NCBI GenBank assembly: GCA_903930535.1 | Contig: CAIYYX010000099.1 | Coordinates: 1 to 64,000, forward strand | Source of the DNA: an uncultured Sterolibacterium sp. | GTDB lineage: Bacteria; Pseudomonadota; Gammaproteobacteria; Burkholderiales; Rhodocyclaceae | Length of the DNA: 64,000 nt | Direction of reading: 5' to 3' | Shown: piece by piece, positions 54,118-63,484 of the stretch | Layout of the letters: every line of letters starts with the position of its first letter | How positions within the stretch are numbered: position 1 is the stretch's first letter | The notes under the pieces: generated by a model | Told to the model about the DNA's origin: nothing | The model's database searches: none | What the model saw: only the letters and a program-made list of their open reading frames with translations | Made by a program: the position numbers and the translations under genes

Positions 54118-54969
54118 ATGAACCCCACGAAAAAGAAAGGCCTCGGCCGCGGACTCGACGCTCTTCTGGCAGCCAATAGCGGCAATGAGCCGTCGCGTCA
54201 GGACAAACTGTCCGTCACCGCCCTGCAGCCGGGCAAGTACCAGCCGCGCACGCACATGGATCAGGAGTCGCTGAACGATCTGGCTGCCTCGATCAAGGCC
54301 CAGGGCGTGATGCAGCCAATCCTGGTGCGCCCGGTCGGCATCGGCCGCTACGAGATCATCGCCGGCGAGCGCCGCTGGCGCGCCGCCCAACTCGCGGGAA
54401 TGAACGAAGTGCCGGTGCTGGTGCGCGATATTCCGGATGAGGCAGCGCTGGCGATGTCGCTGATAGAGAATATCCAGCGCGAGAACTTGAACCCGCTCGA
54501 AGAAGCCGCCGGCATCCAGCGCCTGATCGACGAGTTCGGCATGACCCACCAGGAGGCGGCAGATGCCGTGGGCCGTTCGCGCCCGGCGGCGAGCAACCTG
54601 CTGCGCCTGCTGCATTTGGCCAAGCCGGTGCAGGAATGCCTCTATTCCGGGGAACTCGACATGGGCCATGCGCGCGCCTTGCTGCCCTTGTCGAAATCCG
54701 AACAAGCGCGGCTCGCCGCCCAGGTGGTGCACAAGGGCTTATCGGTGCGCGAGACGGAGAGGCTGGTTGCCCGCGAACTCAATCCGCCGGCGAAGAAGGC
54801 CGCTGCCCATGAGGCCGACCGTGATCTCTTGAGTCTCGAAGAGGAACTCGCAGATGCAATAGGCGCAGCGGTCAAGATAAGCGCCAACAAGAAGGGCGTA
54901 GGCAGCCTGACCATACGCTATAGCGGGCTGGAGCAACTTCAGGGAATTATCGAACGGCTGCGCCGCTAA
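54118..54969 (+). CDS. parB: Chromosome partitioning protein ParB (Spo0J)
   Basis: parS-binding CTPase of 283 residues. The N terminus KKKGLGRGLDALLA is the ParA-contact motif. The CTP-binding/ParB box shows QPILVRPVG and IAGERRWRAAQLAG, then SLIENIQRENLNPLEEA, and the helix-turn-helix LIDEFGMTHQEAADAVGRSR around residue 150. The C-terminal dimer domain ends LEQLQGIIERLRR. AAGGAAG Shine-Dalgarno. In many betaproteobacteria the ATP synthase operon follows; here a convergent MFS gene does instead. Confidence 0.96.
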   Translation: MNPTKKKGLGRGLDALLAANSGNEPSRQDKLSVTALQPGKYQPRTHMDQESLNDLAASIKAQGVMQPILVRPVGIGRYEIIAGERRWRAAQLAGMNEVPVLVRDIPDEAALAMSLIENIQRENLNPLEEAAGIQRLIDEFGMTHQEAADAVGRSRPAASNLLRLLHLAKPVQECLYSGELDMGHARALLPLSKSEQARLAAQVVHKGLSVRETERLVARELNPPAKKAAAHEADRDLLSLEEELADAIGAAVKISANKKGVGSLTIRYSGLEQLQGIIERLRR

Positions 54970-55047
54970 GCTCCGCAGCAGGGTCGCGCTGTAGTCAACT
55001 TTTGGCTGCGGCGGCACGGAGCAATGCTCCACGAAACCCCGCCTTCG

Positions 55048-55062
55048 CCCCCAGGGAGGGGG
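55048..55062. terminator. Short GC hairpin between convergent parB and MFS genes
   Basis: CCCCC-AGGGA-GGGGG followed by TTT; an outer AAACCCC/GGGGTTT pairing is also possible. It may end the parB transcript. Confidence 0.4.
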
Positions 55063-55080
55063 TTTAGAGGAAGGTTCTTA

Positions 55081-56376
55081 TTAGGCAGTCCGCGCCGCCC
55101 GTCGCCCGCGTGCGAGGTCTATGCCGCCAAGGAGCAGTAGTCCGATCACGAAATAGCTGCCTGTGGCGAGTATAGCCAGGCGATGATTGCCTGCGGTCAG
55201 CCAGGTGACCAGTCCGTAGGTGAGCGGGCCGAGGATGGAGGAAAGTTTCACTGCCAGCCCCCAAAGCCCGAAGAATTCCGCCCGCCTTGCTGCCGGACTG
55301 AGCATGGCGATGGCGGCGCGGGCGGCAGACTGGCTGGCGCCCAGACAGATTCCTGCGAGCGCGGCGGCCGCCCAGAAACGCGAAGCGTCTTCTGCCGACC
55401 AGGCGAGAAGCGTCATGACAATCCAGCCTACCAGCGTCAGGGCTATGCTGCGTATGTGTCCGACCCTGTCCTGCAGGTAGCCGAAGGAGAAAGCGCCGGC
55501 AGCGGCCATCAGGTTCACGACGACGATAAGAGCCAGGGTCTGCTGGGTGGTGAATTTCATTGCCTGCTCGGCATAGACGGCCGCCAGGGTGATGACCGCC
55601 TGGATGCCGGCCTGGTAGAACACGATGCATATCAGGAGCCGGCGCAGGTCCTTGAAGTCTTGCGCATGATGCAAGGTCGCCTTGATCCGGGTGAAGGCGC
55701 TGCCGACCCAGCCGCGGCTGACTTCGCCTTGGGGCAAGGCACGCTCGCGAAGGTAAAGAAAGGTTGGCACGCTGGCGAGAGCGAACAAGGTCGCCGTGAT
55801 CAGCATGGAGACAGGCACGAAGTGCGATGCGCCCAGACCCTGCGCCTGCGCCCAACTGATGTAGGCGAGACACAGGCCGAGACTCAGCAGACCGCCGAGG
55901 TAACCTAGGCTCCAGCCCCAACCAGAGATGGTTCCCAGGCTGTCTTCCTGCGCCAGTTCGGGCAGGAAGGCGGCGATCAGGTTCTCGCCGCTGCCGAAAA
56001 AGAAATTCGACAGCACCACGAAAAGGATGGCCAGGACGAGGTCGCCCGGCCCGGCCAGGGCCAGTCCGGCCGTACTGATCACACAGCCGATGGTGGTGAT
56101 GAGTAGCAGTTTTTTCTTGGCGGCGTGAATGTCGGCCCAGGCTCCGACCAGGGGTGCGCTGACCATGATCAGGGCGTAGGAGGCGGCGAGAGCGGAAGTC
56201 CAGGCGAATGTTGCCCACGGCGCGCCGGCTGCGACCACGGAGACGAAATAGGCATTGAACAGAGCGGTGATGACGACCGTGGTGTAGCCGGAATTGGCGA
56301 AGTCATACATTGCCCAGGCCCACACTTCGCGGCTTGTGGCGCCGCTGGCAAGACGGTTTGACGGGCTAGACTGCAT
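55081..56376 (-). CDS. MFS transporter, UMF1/Atg22-like
   Basis: Inner-membrane major facilitator protein of about 431 residues with 12 predicted segments. The family opening is WAWAMYDFANSGYTTVVITA, diagnostic of the UMF1/Atg22 group, whose yeast member exports amino acids from the vacuole; bacterial members are mostly uncharacterised. Further marks are VGAWADIHAAKKKLLL (the MFS A-motif) and GASQSAARAAIAML. I start at MQSSPSNRL, 5 bp after the exonuclease gene; a start 14 codons earlier would overlap that gene. The two are probably co-transcribed. Confidence 0.88.
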   Translation of the reverse strand: MQSSPSNRLASGATSREVWAWAMYDFANSGYTTVVITALFNAYFVSVVAAGAPWATFAWTSALAASYALIMVSAPLVGAWADIHAAKKKLLLITTIGCVISTAGLALAGPGDLVLAILFVVLSNFFFGSGENLIAAFLPELAQEDSLGTISGWGWSLGYLGGLLSLGLCLAYISWAQAQGLGASHFVPVSMLITATLFALASVPTFLYLRERALPQGEVSRGWVGSAFTRIKATLHHAQDFKDLRRLLICIVFYQAGIQAVITLAAVYAEQAMKFTTQQTLALIVVVNLMAAAGAFSFGYLQDRVGHIRSIALTLVGWIVMTLLAWSAEDASRFWAAAALAGICLGASQSAARAAIAMLSPAARRAEFFGLWGLAVKLSSILGPLTYGLVTWLTAGNHRLAILATGSYFVIGLLLLGGIDLARGRRAARTA

Positions 56377-56381
56377 CCCGC

Positions 56382-57002
56382 TCACAGACCGAGCCTGCGC
56401 TTGGCATTTTCTGCACAACTATTGATCTGGGCCTTCGGCGTTATCTGTAATATGCGCAGGATCTCATGGGGCACGCTCAGCAGGGAATACTTCTGTTTCA
56501 GGTCGGCGGCCATCTTCAGCATCAGATGTGCCGTCATTTCGGCATCCGCCAGGGCCCGGTGATGGCGGCCGGTGCTGGGCAGTCCCAGGTGTTCCGCAAG
56601 CGTCGCCAATTTGTGATTCGGCGCAAGCGGATAAATCCTGCGCGCCAATAACATCGAACAGACGAATTCCTGATTTCTTTTTCTGCTGATCCTCTGCAAC
56701 TCGGCATCCAGAAACATACGGTCGAAGGAGGCGTTGTGGGCTGCCAGGGGAAAATCGCCGAGGAACTCAGCCAGTTCTTTCATCACCTCGGTCACAGGCG
56801 GGGCCTTGCGAATCATGGCATCGGAGATTCCTGTGAGCGCTGCGATGTATGCCGGTATCGCCATGCCGGCATTCATCAGGCTCTGGTAGCGATCGACGAT
56901 ACGGCCTTCTTCCAGCAACACGACTGCCACCTCGGTGGCCCGATCGCCCATCCCGGGGGATAGGCCTGTCGTTTCGAAGTCGATGACAGCAAGCCTATCC
57001 AC
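56382..57002 (-). CDS. DnaQ-fold 3'-5' exonuclease
   Basis: DEDDh exonuclease of 206 residues. Exo I is VIDFETTGLSPG (Asp7, Glu9), Exo II is AAHNASFDRMFLD, and Exo III is HRALADAEMTAHL with the catalytic His and Asp. It resembles the PolC/epsilon-type stand-alone exonucleases found next to DNA repair or polymerase genes, but a role in proofreading, repair or RNA turnover cannot be told apart by sequence. It lies between tRNA-Arg and the MFS gene on the same strand. Confidence 0.88.
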   Translation of the reverse strand: MDRLAVIDFETTGLSPGMGDRATEVAVVLLEEGRIVDRYQSLMNAGMAIPAYIAALTGISDAMIRKAPPVTEVMKELAEFLGDFPLAAHNASFDRMFLDAELQRISRKRNQEFVCSMLLARRIYPLAPNHKLATLAEHLGLPSTGRHHRALADAEMTAHLMLKMAADLKQKYSLLSVPHEILRILQITPKAQINSCAENAKRRLGL

Positions 57003-57070
57003 GTTTGCATCCGATAACTCCGGTGACTGCAGAGCGGACTGCGTATTCCACGGGATTAAGCCTATCTGAT

Positions 57071-57147
57071 TGGTGCGCCCGACACGATTCGAACGTGCGA
57101 CTTCTACCTTCGGAGGGTAGCACTCTATCCATCTGAGCTACGGGCGC
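57071..57147 (-). tRNA. tRNA-Arg (anticodon CCG)
   Basis: A 77-nt tRNA read on the minus strand: acceptor GCGCCCG pairs with CGGGCGC, then ACCA with CCA encoded. The D arm is GCTC-AGATGGATA-GAGT, the anticodon stem CTACC/GGTAG with loop CTCCGAA (anticodon CCG), and the T arm GCACG-TTCGAAT-CGTGT. It reads the CGG codon. Confidence 0.96.
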
Positions 57148-57267
57148 GTGGGGCGACAGCATAGCGGTTTTGCCCTGATACGTCCATGCGTGGCCTGTGC
57201 CACCGTGGACAAAGTCGCTATAATTGTTCGCTCTCTAACATGCTTCCCAGTCATCAAGGATCCCACC

Positions 57268-57762
57268 ATGGCCGACCATGAACATACCAGCGGCGGTTTC
57301 AAGCTGCCTAAAGAGGTGGCTCTCTCCATCCTCGCTCTCGTTTTCCTCATCACAGTCATCATCTTCGCCGCAAACTACATACCTTCAAAAGCCATGGGCG
57401 ATCGCAAGAAGGTAGACGAAGAGGCTGTCGCCACGCGCATCCAGCCGGTAGCCAAGGTTGAGTTGGCCGCAGCCACAGCGGGCGGCGCCAAGGTTTCGAG
57501 GAGCGGCGAAGAGGTTGTCAAGAGCGCTTGCTTCGCCTGCCATGGAACCGGGGCCGCAGGTGCGCCCAAAATCGGCGACAAGGCTTCCTGGGGACAGCGC
57601 CTCGCCATGGGTCTGGACGGACTGTTGAAGTCGGCCATTGCCGGCAAGAATGCCATGCCACCGAGGGGTGGCTCGGATGTCAGCGATATCGAACTGGCGC
57701 GAGCCATTGTCAATATGGCGAACAAGTCCGGGGCGAGCTTCAAGGAACCGGCCGCGAAGTAA
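57268..57762 (+). CDS. Membrane-anchored cytochrome c5-type protein
   Basis: Monohaem cytochrome c of 164 residues. An uncleaved N-terminal anchor (VALSILALVFLITVIIFAAN, residues about 17-36) is followed by a linker and a cytochrome c5-like domain with C88-F-A-C91-H92, GAPKIGDKASWGQRLAMGLD and the Met ligand in AMPPRGG. The ATG MADHEHTSGG behind GGATCCC is the likely start; longer frames run into the tRNA region. TATAAT at 57219-57224 may be its -10 element. Probably an electron carrier between the bc1 complex and a terminal oxidase (family knowledge). Confidence 0.9.
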   Translation: MADHEHTSGGFKLPKEVALSILALVFLITVIIFAANYIPSKAMGDRKKVDEEAVATRIQPVAKVELAAATAGGAKVSRSGEEVVKSACFACHGTGAAGAPKIGDKASWGQRLAMGLDGLLKSAIAGKNAMPPRGGSDVSDIELARAIVNMANKSGASFKEPAAK

Positions 57763-57884
57763 GGACCTTTCCCCCGCCCCGGAGCCTCCGCTTCGCTCCG
57801 TCACTCAGCCGACGGCGAACAGCGATCGCCGAACTCCCTGCCCCGTCTTGAGGCGGCCCGGCGATGAGGCGAGCACTTGCTCCG

Positions 57885-57898
57885 CGGCACAAGTGCCG
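57885..57898 (+). terminator. Hairpin with T tract between cytochrome c and rep
   Basis: CGGCAC-AA-GTGCCG, extended by weaker pairs and followed by TGGGTTTTCC, about 120 bp after the cytochrome stop and just before the convergent rep end. Confidence 0.45.
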
Positions 57899-57926
57899 TG
57901 GGTTTTCCATTGGACAACTACGGCTA

Positions 57927-59909
57927 CTAGGCGCTACTCAGCAGCGCCTTGAACTGGGCCAGTTTGGCTCGACCGGCAGCCTTGTCCGGGGACGCTCCCT
58001 CCTTGCCGCCTGAAATTTTCAGGTCGTCGCCCATCTCGGCGATGAAGCGCGAGGGTGCGCAATCGCGCCATTCCTTGCCCTGCTTGCGTCGTGTGCACCA
58101 GGAGAGGTGCAGGCTCTGCTGGGCACGCGTGATGCCGACATACATCAGACGCCTCTCCTCTTCGAGGCGGCCGTCCTGCTCGGCGTCTCGATGCGGCAGG
58201 ATTCCTTCCTCGACGCCGACCAGGAACACATGCCTGAATTCCAGGCCCTTGGCGGCGTGCAGGGTGGCGAGCTGCACCGCGTCGATGTCCTCCTCCTGCT
58301 TGTCGAGCATGGTGATGAGTGCTACTGTCTGGGTCAGTTCCTGGAGATTCTTGCCTTCCTCTTCGCCCTTTCTGCTGAGCCAGTCGATGAAGTCGCGGAC
58401 GTTTGCCCATTTTGTCTCGGCCTCGCGCGGATCGAGGGTGTCGAACAAGTAACTCTCGTAGCCGATGGCCTTGACCAGATCCTCAAGTACCTGCGAAGCC
58501 GGCTCGCGCGTGGCACGCCATTCCATGCGGTTGATGAATGCGCCGAATTCGCGCACCCCCTCCAACTGCTTGGGGTTGACGTGGCTTGCCGCTCCGGCTT
58601 CGAAGGCGGCGGCGAACAGGCTGACATGGCGGCTACCGGCATAGTTGCCCAGCGCCTCCAGGGTCGTGCTGCCGACGCCCCGCTTGGGACAGGTGATGGC
58701 GCGGATGAAGGCGGGATCGTCGTCGCCGTTGGCTATCAGGCGCAGGTAGGAGGTGATGTCCTTGATCTCGGCGCGATCAAAGTAGGACTGTCCGCCCGAC
58801 AGCAGGTAGGGAATCTTATGGGTGCGCAGTTGCTGCTCGAAGGCGCGCGCCTGGTGGTTGCCGCGGTAGAGGATGGCGTAGTCCTTGTGGGTACCGCGAT
58901 GGTCGAACTTGTGAGCCATCAGCTTCACCACCACCAACTCGGCCTCATGCTCGCCGTCGCGGGTTGCCGTGGCTTGTATCGCTTCGCCATGGCCGCGGTC
59001 TGACCACAGGCGTTTCTCGAACAGCTTCGGGTTATTGCCGATGAGACTGTTTGCAGCCTTGAGGATGGTCGTGGTCGAACGGTAATTCTGTTCGAGCTTG
59101 ATGACTCTCAGGAGCGGAAAATCTTTTGTCAGAAGATTCAGGTTCTCGACGTCGGCGCCGCGCCAGGCATAGATCGACTGGTCATCATCGCCGACCGCAG
59201 TGAAGGCGGCGCGTGCTCCGGCGAGGAGTTTCAGAAGCCGGTACTGGCAGTGATTGGTGTCCTGGTACTCGTCGACCAGCAGGTAGCGCAGGCGGCCCTG
59301 CCAACGTTCCAGCGCCTCGGGCGAGCTGTCCAGAAGCTCTGCCGGCAGTTTGATCAGGTCGTCAAAATCGACCGCCTGATAGGCCGAGAGCGTCCTCTGG
59401 TACTCGGCATAATTCAGCGCGGCGGCTATTTCCAGCGGACCCTCCGCCTCGTTCATGGCCTGCCCGGGATCCACCAGGGAGTTCTTCCACATCGAGATCC
59501 GGCTTTGCACGGCACGTATATGCGCCTTGTCGTGGTCTTTCGTCAGATCGGCGACGATGGCGGTGCTGTCCGAGGAATCGAGGATGGAGAAAGAGGGCTT
59601 GAGACCGCAGAGCTTCGCCTCCTGGCGCAGGATGCGCGCGCCCAGGGCGTGGAAGGTGCTGGTCGTCAGGCCCTTCAGCGGCCGACCGGGCAGGAGCTTG
59701 GCGATGCGTTCCTGCATCTCGCGCGAGGCTTTGTTGGTGAAGGTGATGGCGGCGATATGCGTAGGCAGAATGCCGCATTCCTCGACCAGGTAGGCGATCT
59801 TGTGGGTGATGACGCGCGTCTTGCCCGAGCCGGCGCCGGCCAGCACCAGGACGGGACCGTCGAGATACTTGACCGCTTCGCGCTGCGGCGCATTGAGTTT
59901 GGAGAGCAC
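57927..59909 (-). CDS. rep: ATP-dependent DNA helicase Rep
   Basis: SF1A 3'-5' helicase of 660 residues that clears proteins from DNA ahead of the replication fork. Motifs in order: Q-type start LNAPQREAVKYLDGP, Walker A LAGAGSGKTRVITHK, ITFTNKASREMQERI, STFHALGARILR, motif II LLVDEYQDTNHCQY, GDDDQSIYAWRGA, QNYRSTTTIL, LYRGNHQARAFE, TLHAAKGLEFRHVFLVG and YVGITRAQQSLHLS. Closer to E. coli Rep than UvrD by the pattern NYRST and ILYRGNHQ. It starts 2 bp before the end of the DUF4197 gene upstream and is likely co-transcribed with it. Confidence 0.95.
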   Translation of the reverse strand: MLSKLNAPQREAVKYLDGPVLVLAGAGSGKTRVITHKIAYLVEECGILPTHIAAITFTNKASREMQERIAKLLPGRPLKGLTTSTFHALGARILRQEAKLCGLKPSFSILDSSDSTAIVADLTKDHDKAHIRAVQSRISMWKNSLVDPGQAMNEAEGPLEIAAALNYAEYQRTLSAYQAVDFDDLIKLPAELLDSSPEALERWQGRLRYLLVDEYQDTNHCQYRLLKLLAGARAAFTAVGDDDQSIYAWRGADVENLNLLTKDFPLLRVIKLEQNYRSTTTILKAANSLIGNNPKLFEKRLWSDRGHGEAIQATATRDGEHEAELVVVKLMAHKFDHRGTHKDYAILYRGNHQARAFEQQLRTHKIPYLLSGGQSYFDRAEIKDITSYLRLIANGDDDPAFIRAITCPKRGVGSTTLEALGNYAGSRHVSLFAAAFEAGAASHVNPKQLEGVREFGAFINRMEWRATREPASQVLEDLVKAIGYESYLFDTLDPREAETKWANVRDFIDWLSRKGEEEGKNLQELTQTVALITMLDKQEEDIDAVQLATLHAAKGLEFRHVFLVGVEEGILPHRDAEQDGRLEEERRLMYVGITRAQQSLHLSWCTRRKQGKEWRDCAPSRFIAEMGDDLKISGGKEGASPDKAAGRAKLAQFKALLSSA

Positions 59910-59911
59910 GG

Positions 59912-60589
59912 TCAGCGCAGTGCGCTGAAAACCATCTGCGCCAGGTTGCCGGCAGCGCCCAGCGGATCCTTGCGGATTTTTTTCTCCTCCTCGGCAATCA
60001 TCAAAAACAGACCGTCGAGTGTTTTCTGCGTGACATAGTCATCGAGATGGGCGTCCTGTTCCTTGATCAGGCCCAGTTTCGCCGCGCGGCCGGCGAACTC
60101 GTCATACTTTTCGGCGAGCTTGACCTTGGCCATCGCCTTCCTGACGATGGGGCGAAATTTCTCCGTCAGTTGAGTTGAAGTGGTGCGCCTGAAGTACTGC
60201 GTCGCGGCATCCTCGCCGCCGGTCAGAATGCCCTTGGCGTCACTGAAAGACATCTGCTTGACGGAATTTACGAGCAGCGCCTTCGCCTCGGGCACTGCCG
60301 CTTCTGCGGCACGATTCATGGTAATCACCAGTTCATCGGCGGATTTGCTCATCCCCAGTCCGCGCAGCAAACCCTCGGCCTTTTGCAGAGCTTGCGGCAG
60401 CGCAATCCTGACCTTCGGGTTGCCGAGGAATCCGTCGCTCTTGCCCAGGAGGTCGACAGACTTGCCGGCACCCTGGCTGAGCGCCTGCTTGAGACCTCCC
60501 CCGGCGTCCTTGCTGCTGATCTGGTCGAGTGTGAGCGCTTGGGCCGAGACCGAGAGGAAAAGGCCGAGCCATAGTGCGATTGCACGCAT
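59912..60589 (-). CDS. DUF4197 exported protein
   Basis: A 225-residue exported protein with a signal peptide ending at SAQALT. The mature part is all-helical and fits DUF4197: LSQGAGKSVDLLGKSDGFLG, VRIALPQALQKAEGLLRGLG, MNRAAEAAVPEAKALLVNSV, GILTGGEDAATQYFRRTTST, and TLDGLFLMIAEEEKKIRKDP. No catalytic motif is known for the family. It is just upstream of rep on the same strand. Function unknown. Confidence 0.85.
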   Translation of the reverse strand: MRAIALWLGLFLSVSAQALTLDQISSKDAGGGLKQALSQGAGKSVDLLGKSDGFLGNPKVRIALPQALQKAEGLLRGLGMSKSADELVITMNRAAEAAVPEAKALLVNSVKQMSFSDAKGILTGGEDAATQYFRRTTSTQLTEKFRPIVRKAMAKVKLAEKYDEFAGRAAKLGLIKEQDAHLDDYVTQKTLDGLFLMIAEEEKKIRKDPLGAAGNLAQMVFSALR

Positions 60590-60878
60590 TTGAACGCTCC
60601 GGAAAGTATGGGTGAGAAAGCCTTGCGGGGACTGGCGATTGCAGCAGCGCTATTTTCTCACAAAAGCTTGCCGCAGCTTGACGCTCCTGGCAACAGGACA
60701 AGCATTCTTGCTATTCAAAGAGAATAGCAGCAAGTCGTGCAGCCACGTCATCCATTATTTCCGACGGGACCGCTTCCCAACTGATGGCAATGGACTGCGC
60801 CACCGGCTGAACTTTCTTTCCATATTTCGCGAGCGGCAACAAATAGGCGGGATCGCCCGCTACTTCAGCTTGTATTTC

Positions 60879-61514
60879 CTATGCAGCAACCGTTTGCGTC
60901 GGTAGAGGTTCTTGAATCCCTGCGTTAGATGAAAGGTAACCAGATAGAGCCCGAACGATAAAAATGCCAAAACGGGGCTCTTGATAAAACAGTTCCACAA
61001 CTTTATCGCCCGTGATGCTGAAAAGAACGCAGTCTTCTGCGCAAACAGCGGTAGAGGTTCTACGCCTGTGTTCGGAGAAAACGCCAACTTCGCCAAACAT
61101 ATCTCCGTCGACCAGCGTCTTGCCGTATTCGACAATACTAACTGCCCCCTGGCGCAGGAGATAGATATGGTTGGCTTCATCCCCTTTATGAAACAGCACC
61201 TGCCCACTGGAAGCGGATACTCTTGTCATGTAGGGAATCAAAAAGTCTAGCGAGTGATGGTGGTCGACAACTTCACGAACACTTTGAATCGTCGCATTCA
61301 CTTCTCTCAAGCGTAAGAAGTTTAATGGCAGCAGGGAGACATGGAGCACCAGAATCGGAAACACCTTGCTGAAAATGCCATAGTAGAGGCCCATCAGCGC
61401 ATAACCGATAAAAACAAGGTTGCTCGCAATGGCGACCGTGCGCAGCGGCACGATGGTCTTCATGAAGAAAGATGAGAACACCAAAGCTGCTGCTACCCAA
61501 GCAACTAATTCCAT
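60879..61514 (-). CDS. Membrane protein with C-terminal cyclic-nucleotide-binding domain
   Basis: A 211-residue inner-membrane protein. Three hydrophobic segments (LVAWVAAALVFSSFFM, TVAIASNLVFIGYALMGLYYG, VFPILVLHVSLLPLNFL) precede a CRP-type cNMP-binding domain at about residues 95-190: VSASSGQVLFHKGDEANHIYLL, then the phosphate-binding cassette GEVGVFSEHRRRTSTAVCAE with its Arg. No DNA-binding domain follows. The layout recalls Popeye-domain proteins, that is, a membrane sensor of cyclic nucleotides without an obvious output. ATG was preferred to a TTG two codons earlier. It stands alone. Confidence 0.8.
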   Translation of the reverse strand: MELVAWVAAALVFSSFFMKTIVPLRTVAIASNLVFIGYALMGLYYGIFSKVFPILVLHVSLLPLNFLRLREVNATIQSVREVVDHHHSLDFLIPYMTRVSASSGQVLFHKGDEANHIYLLRQGAVSIVEYGKTLVDGDMFGEVGVFSEHRRRTSTAVCAEDCVLFSITGDKVVELFYQEPRFGIFIVRALSGYLSSNAGIQEPLPTQTVAA

Positions 61515-61932
61515 TGCCAAGATTCGATTACCAGGGAATATTCAGGCCTCAATAATACCGGATAAAAGATATGCTCAGGTAGTAGATAGATATGCTGTAG
61601 GCACGATTTTACCCACCTACGTTTAGAGAATGCCTGAGCAAGTCCATCATCGCGAGCCCAAAAGGGCCGGGGCAAGCGCAATGACGAGGTTGTACTTGAT
61701 CAGCGTTTCCTTGGATTAATGTTGAACATCCTTGAACCCGGTCGATTAATCGGTGTCCGCTGTTCAAATGTTTGTTCGTCTGCGCAGGGTCGCTGTGATC
61801 TCGGCTTTTTTGAGCAGACAATCAAATCAGAATCTGTGAGTTATGCCTTGGCATCGCGCCAGTGGCAGGTGTGGTCGAGAGGCAGTCGGTCGCGATGCTG
61901 TTGAAAAATTCAGGTGATGGGTTTAATTAGCA
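61515..61932. other. Intergenic stretch with a repeat copy
   Basis: Between the cNMP-binding gene and lipA I see one dispersed repeat (61626-61710) and otherwise no gene. A 70-codon minus-strand frame across 61609-61821 overlaps the repeat and has no further support. AT content is high around 61540-61620, a likely promoter area for the cNMP-binding gene. Confidence 0.5.
61626..61710 (-). repeat. Dispersed repeat with inverted ends, copy E
   Basis: Read on the minus strand it begins GGAAACGCTGATCAAGTA, continues CGTCATTGCGCTTGCCC, and ends GATGGACTTGCTCAGGCATTC. It matches copy A at both ends and lacks the middle hairpin part. Confidence 0.75.
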
Positions 61933-62871
61933 TCAAACGCCGGCGGCGTGAGCCTGTTGATCGGCATGATAGCTCGAGCGCACCATCGGACCGCAGGCGG
62001 CATTCGAAAAACCCATAGCCATCGCTTCTCTCTCGAACTGGGCGAAAACATCAGGATGCGCATAACGCAGCACCGGCAGGTGGTGGCCTGAGGGCGCGAG
62101 ATACTGGCCGATGGTGAGCATGTTGACGCCATGAGCGCGCAGGTCGCGCATCACTTCGAGGATCTCTTCGTCTTTCTCGCCGACGCCGACCATCAGCCCG
62201 GACTTGGTCGGAATGTGCGGATTCCTCGCCTTGAATGCCTTGAGCAGCGCCAGCGAGTGGGCATAGTCGGCGCCAGGCCGCACTGACTTGTAGAGGCGTG
62301 GCACGGTCTCCAGATTGTGGTTCAGGACGTCCGGCGGCGCCGCTGACAGGATGTCTATGGCAATATCGAGGCGGCCGCGAAAGTCAGGCACCAGCACTTC
62401 GATGACGGTCTGGGGAGAGAGTTTGCGTACCCTGCCGATGCAGTCTGCAAAATGCTGCGCGCCGCCATCCTTCAGGTCGTCGCGGTCTACGCTGGTGATC
62501 ACCACATATTTGAGTTTCAACGCCGCGATGGTGTGGGCGAGCTGCTCCGGTTCGTTGCTATCGGGTGGCAGGGGCTTGCCGTGGCCAACGTCGCAGAAAG
62601 GGCAGCGGCGGGTGCATAGGTCGCCAAGAATCATGAAGGTGGCCGTGCCCTTGCCGAAACACTCGCCGATGTTGGGGCAGGAGGCTTCCTCGCAGACGGT
62701 GTGCAGCTTCTGGCTGCGCAGGATGTTCTTGACCTCGTTGTAGCGCGTGGCGTCCGAACCGGCCTTGACGCGTATCCACGAAGGCTTCTGCAGTGTCTCG
62801 GCGGGCACGATCTTGATCGGGATGCGCGAGGTCTTCGCACTTCCCTTCTGCTTGACGCCGGCTTCAGCCAT
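61933..62871 (-). CDS. lipA: Lipoyl synthase
   Basis: Radical-SAM enzyme of 312 residues that inserts two sulfurs into octanoyl-protein. The auxiliary cluster motif is [13 protein letters not shown] (about residues 60-72) and the radical-SAM motif is [10 protein letters not shown] (about 87-96); the C-terminal RSSYHADQQ holds the conserved Arg-Ser-Ser-Tyr. Its start overlaps lipB by 8 bp. It is the last gene of the dat-ybeD-lipB-lipA block. Confidence 0.97.
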   Translation of the reverse strand: MAEAGVKQKGSAKTSRIPIKIVPAETLQKPSWIRVKAGSDATRYNEVKNILRSQKLHTVCEEASCPNIGECFGKGTATFMILGDLCTRRCPFCDVGHGKPLPPDSNEPEQLAHTIAALKLKYVVITSVDRDDLKDGGAQHFADCIGRVRKLSPQTVIEVLVPDFRGRLDIAIDILSAAPPDVLNHNLETVPRLYKSVRPGADYAHSLALLKAFKARNPHIPTKSGLMVGVGEKDEEILEVMRDLRAHGVNMLTIGQYLAPSGHHLPVLRYAHPDVFAQFEREAMAMGFSNAACGPMVRSSYHADQQAHAAGV

Positions 62872-63484
62872 GGGAATCTCCGAGATGATTTTGCAGATGG
62901 GTGAGGAGAGCTTCGCCCACGCTTTCCTGATTTATCGACACACCTAGATCGTGCAGCTGGGTGATGGCCATGTTTTCATAGCCGCAGGGATTGATCGCCG
63001 CGTACGGCGAGAGATCCATGCCTACATTTAGCGACAGGCCATGATAGCAGCAGCCGTTTTTGACGCGCAGGCCGAGTGCCGCAATCTTGGCGCTGCCGAC
63101 ATAGACTCCCGGTGCGCCGGATAGTCTCTCTCCCTTGATGCCGCAGCCTGCGAGAAAATCGATGAGAGCCTGCTCCATGCACGTCACCAGTTCGCGGATA
63201 TTGAGCTTGCGCCTTCTGAGATCGAGCAGCAGGTAAATGATGACCTGGCCGGGCCCATGGTAGGTGATCTGACCGCCGCGATCGGTCTTGACCAGAGGTA
63301 TATCGATCTCACGCAACAGGTGTTCCGATTTGCCGGCGAGGCCAAGCGTGAATACCGGAGGATGCTCCAGCAACCAGATCTCGTCGGTGGTTTCTGCGGT
63401 GCGGCTGGCCGAGAAATTCTGCATGGCGAGCCAGGTCGGCTGGTAATCGACGCGGCCAAGCCGCCGGACGAGGGTGCCGTTCAC
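62864..63484 (-). CDS. lipB: Octanoyltransferase LipB
   Basis: Lipoyl(octanoyl) transferase of 206 residues that moves octanoate from ACP to target proteins. Motifs are [30 protein letters not shown] with the catalytic-site His, and [22 protein letters not shown] with the conserved Lys. The acyl-thioester Cys is expected in the [12 protein letters not shown] segment. GTG start overlaps the stop of the DUF493 gene (GTGA). Confidence 0.96.
   Translation of the reverse strand: MNGTLVRRLGRVDYQPTWLAMQNFSASRTAETTDEIWLLEHPPVFTLGLAGKSEHLLREIDIPLVKTDRGGQITYHGPGQVIIYLLLDLRRRKLNIRELVTCMEQALIDFLAGCGIKGERLSGAPGVYVGSAKIAALGLRVKNGCCYHGLSLNVGMDLSPYAAINPCGYENMAITQLHDLGVSINQESVGEALLTHLQNHLGDSHG

Noticed and set aside
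60612-60905. Possible 97-residue protein in the gap after the DUF4197 gene
   Set aside because: No Shine-Dalgarno, no motif, and it runs into the end of the cNMP-binding gene. A GCTATTC/GAATAGC hairpin at 60710-60728 is the only clear structure there.
61609-61821. Possible 70-residue leftward protein upstream of lipA
   Set aside because: It consists largely of dispersed repeat copy E and has no independent support.
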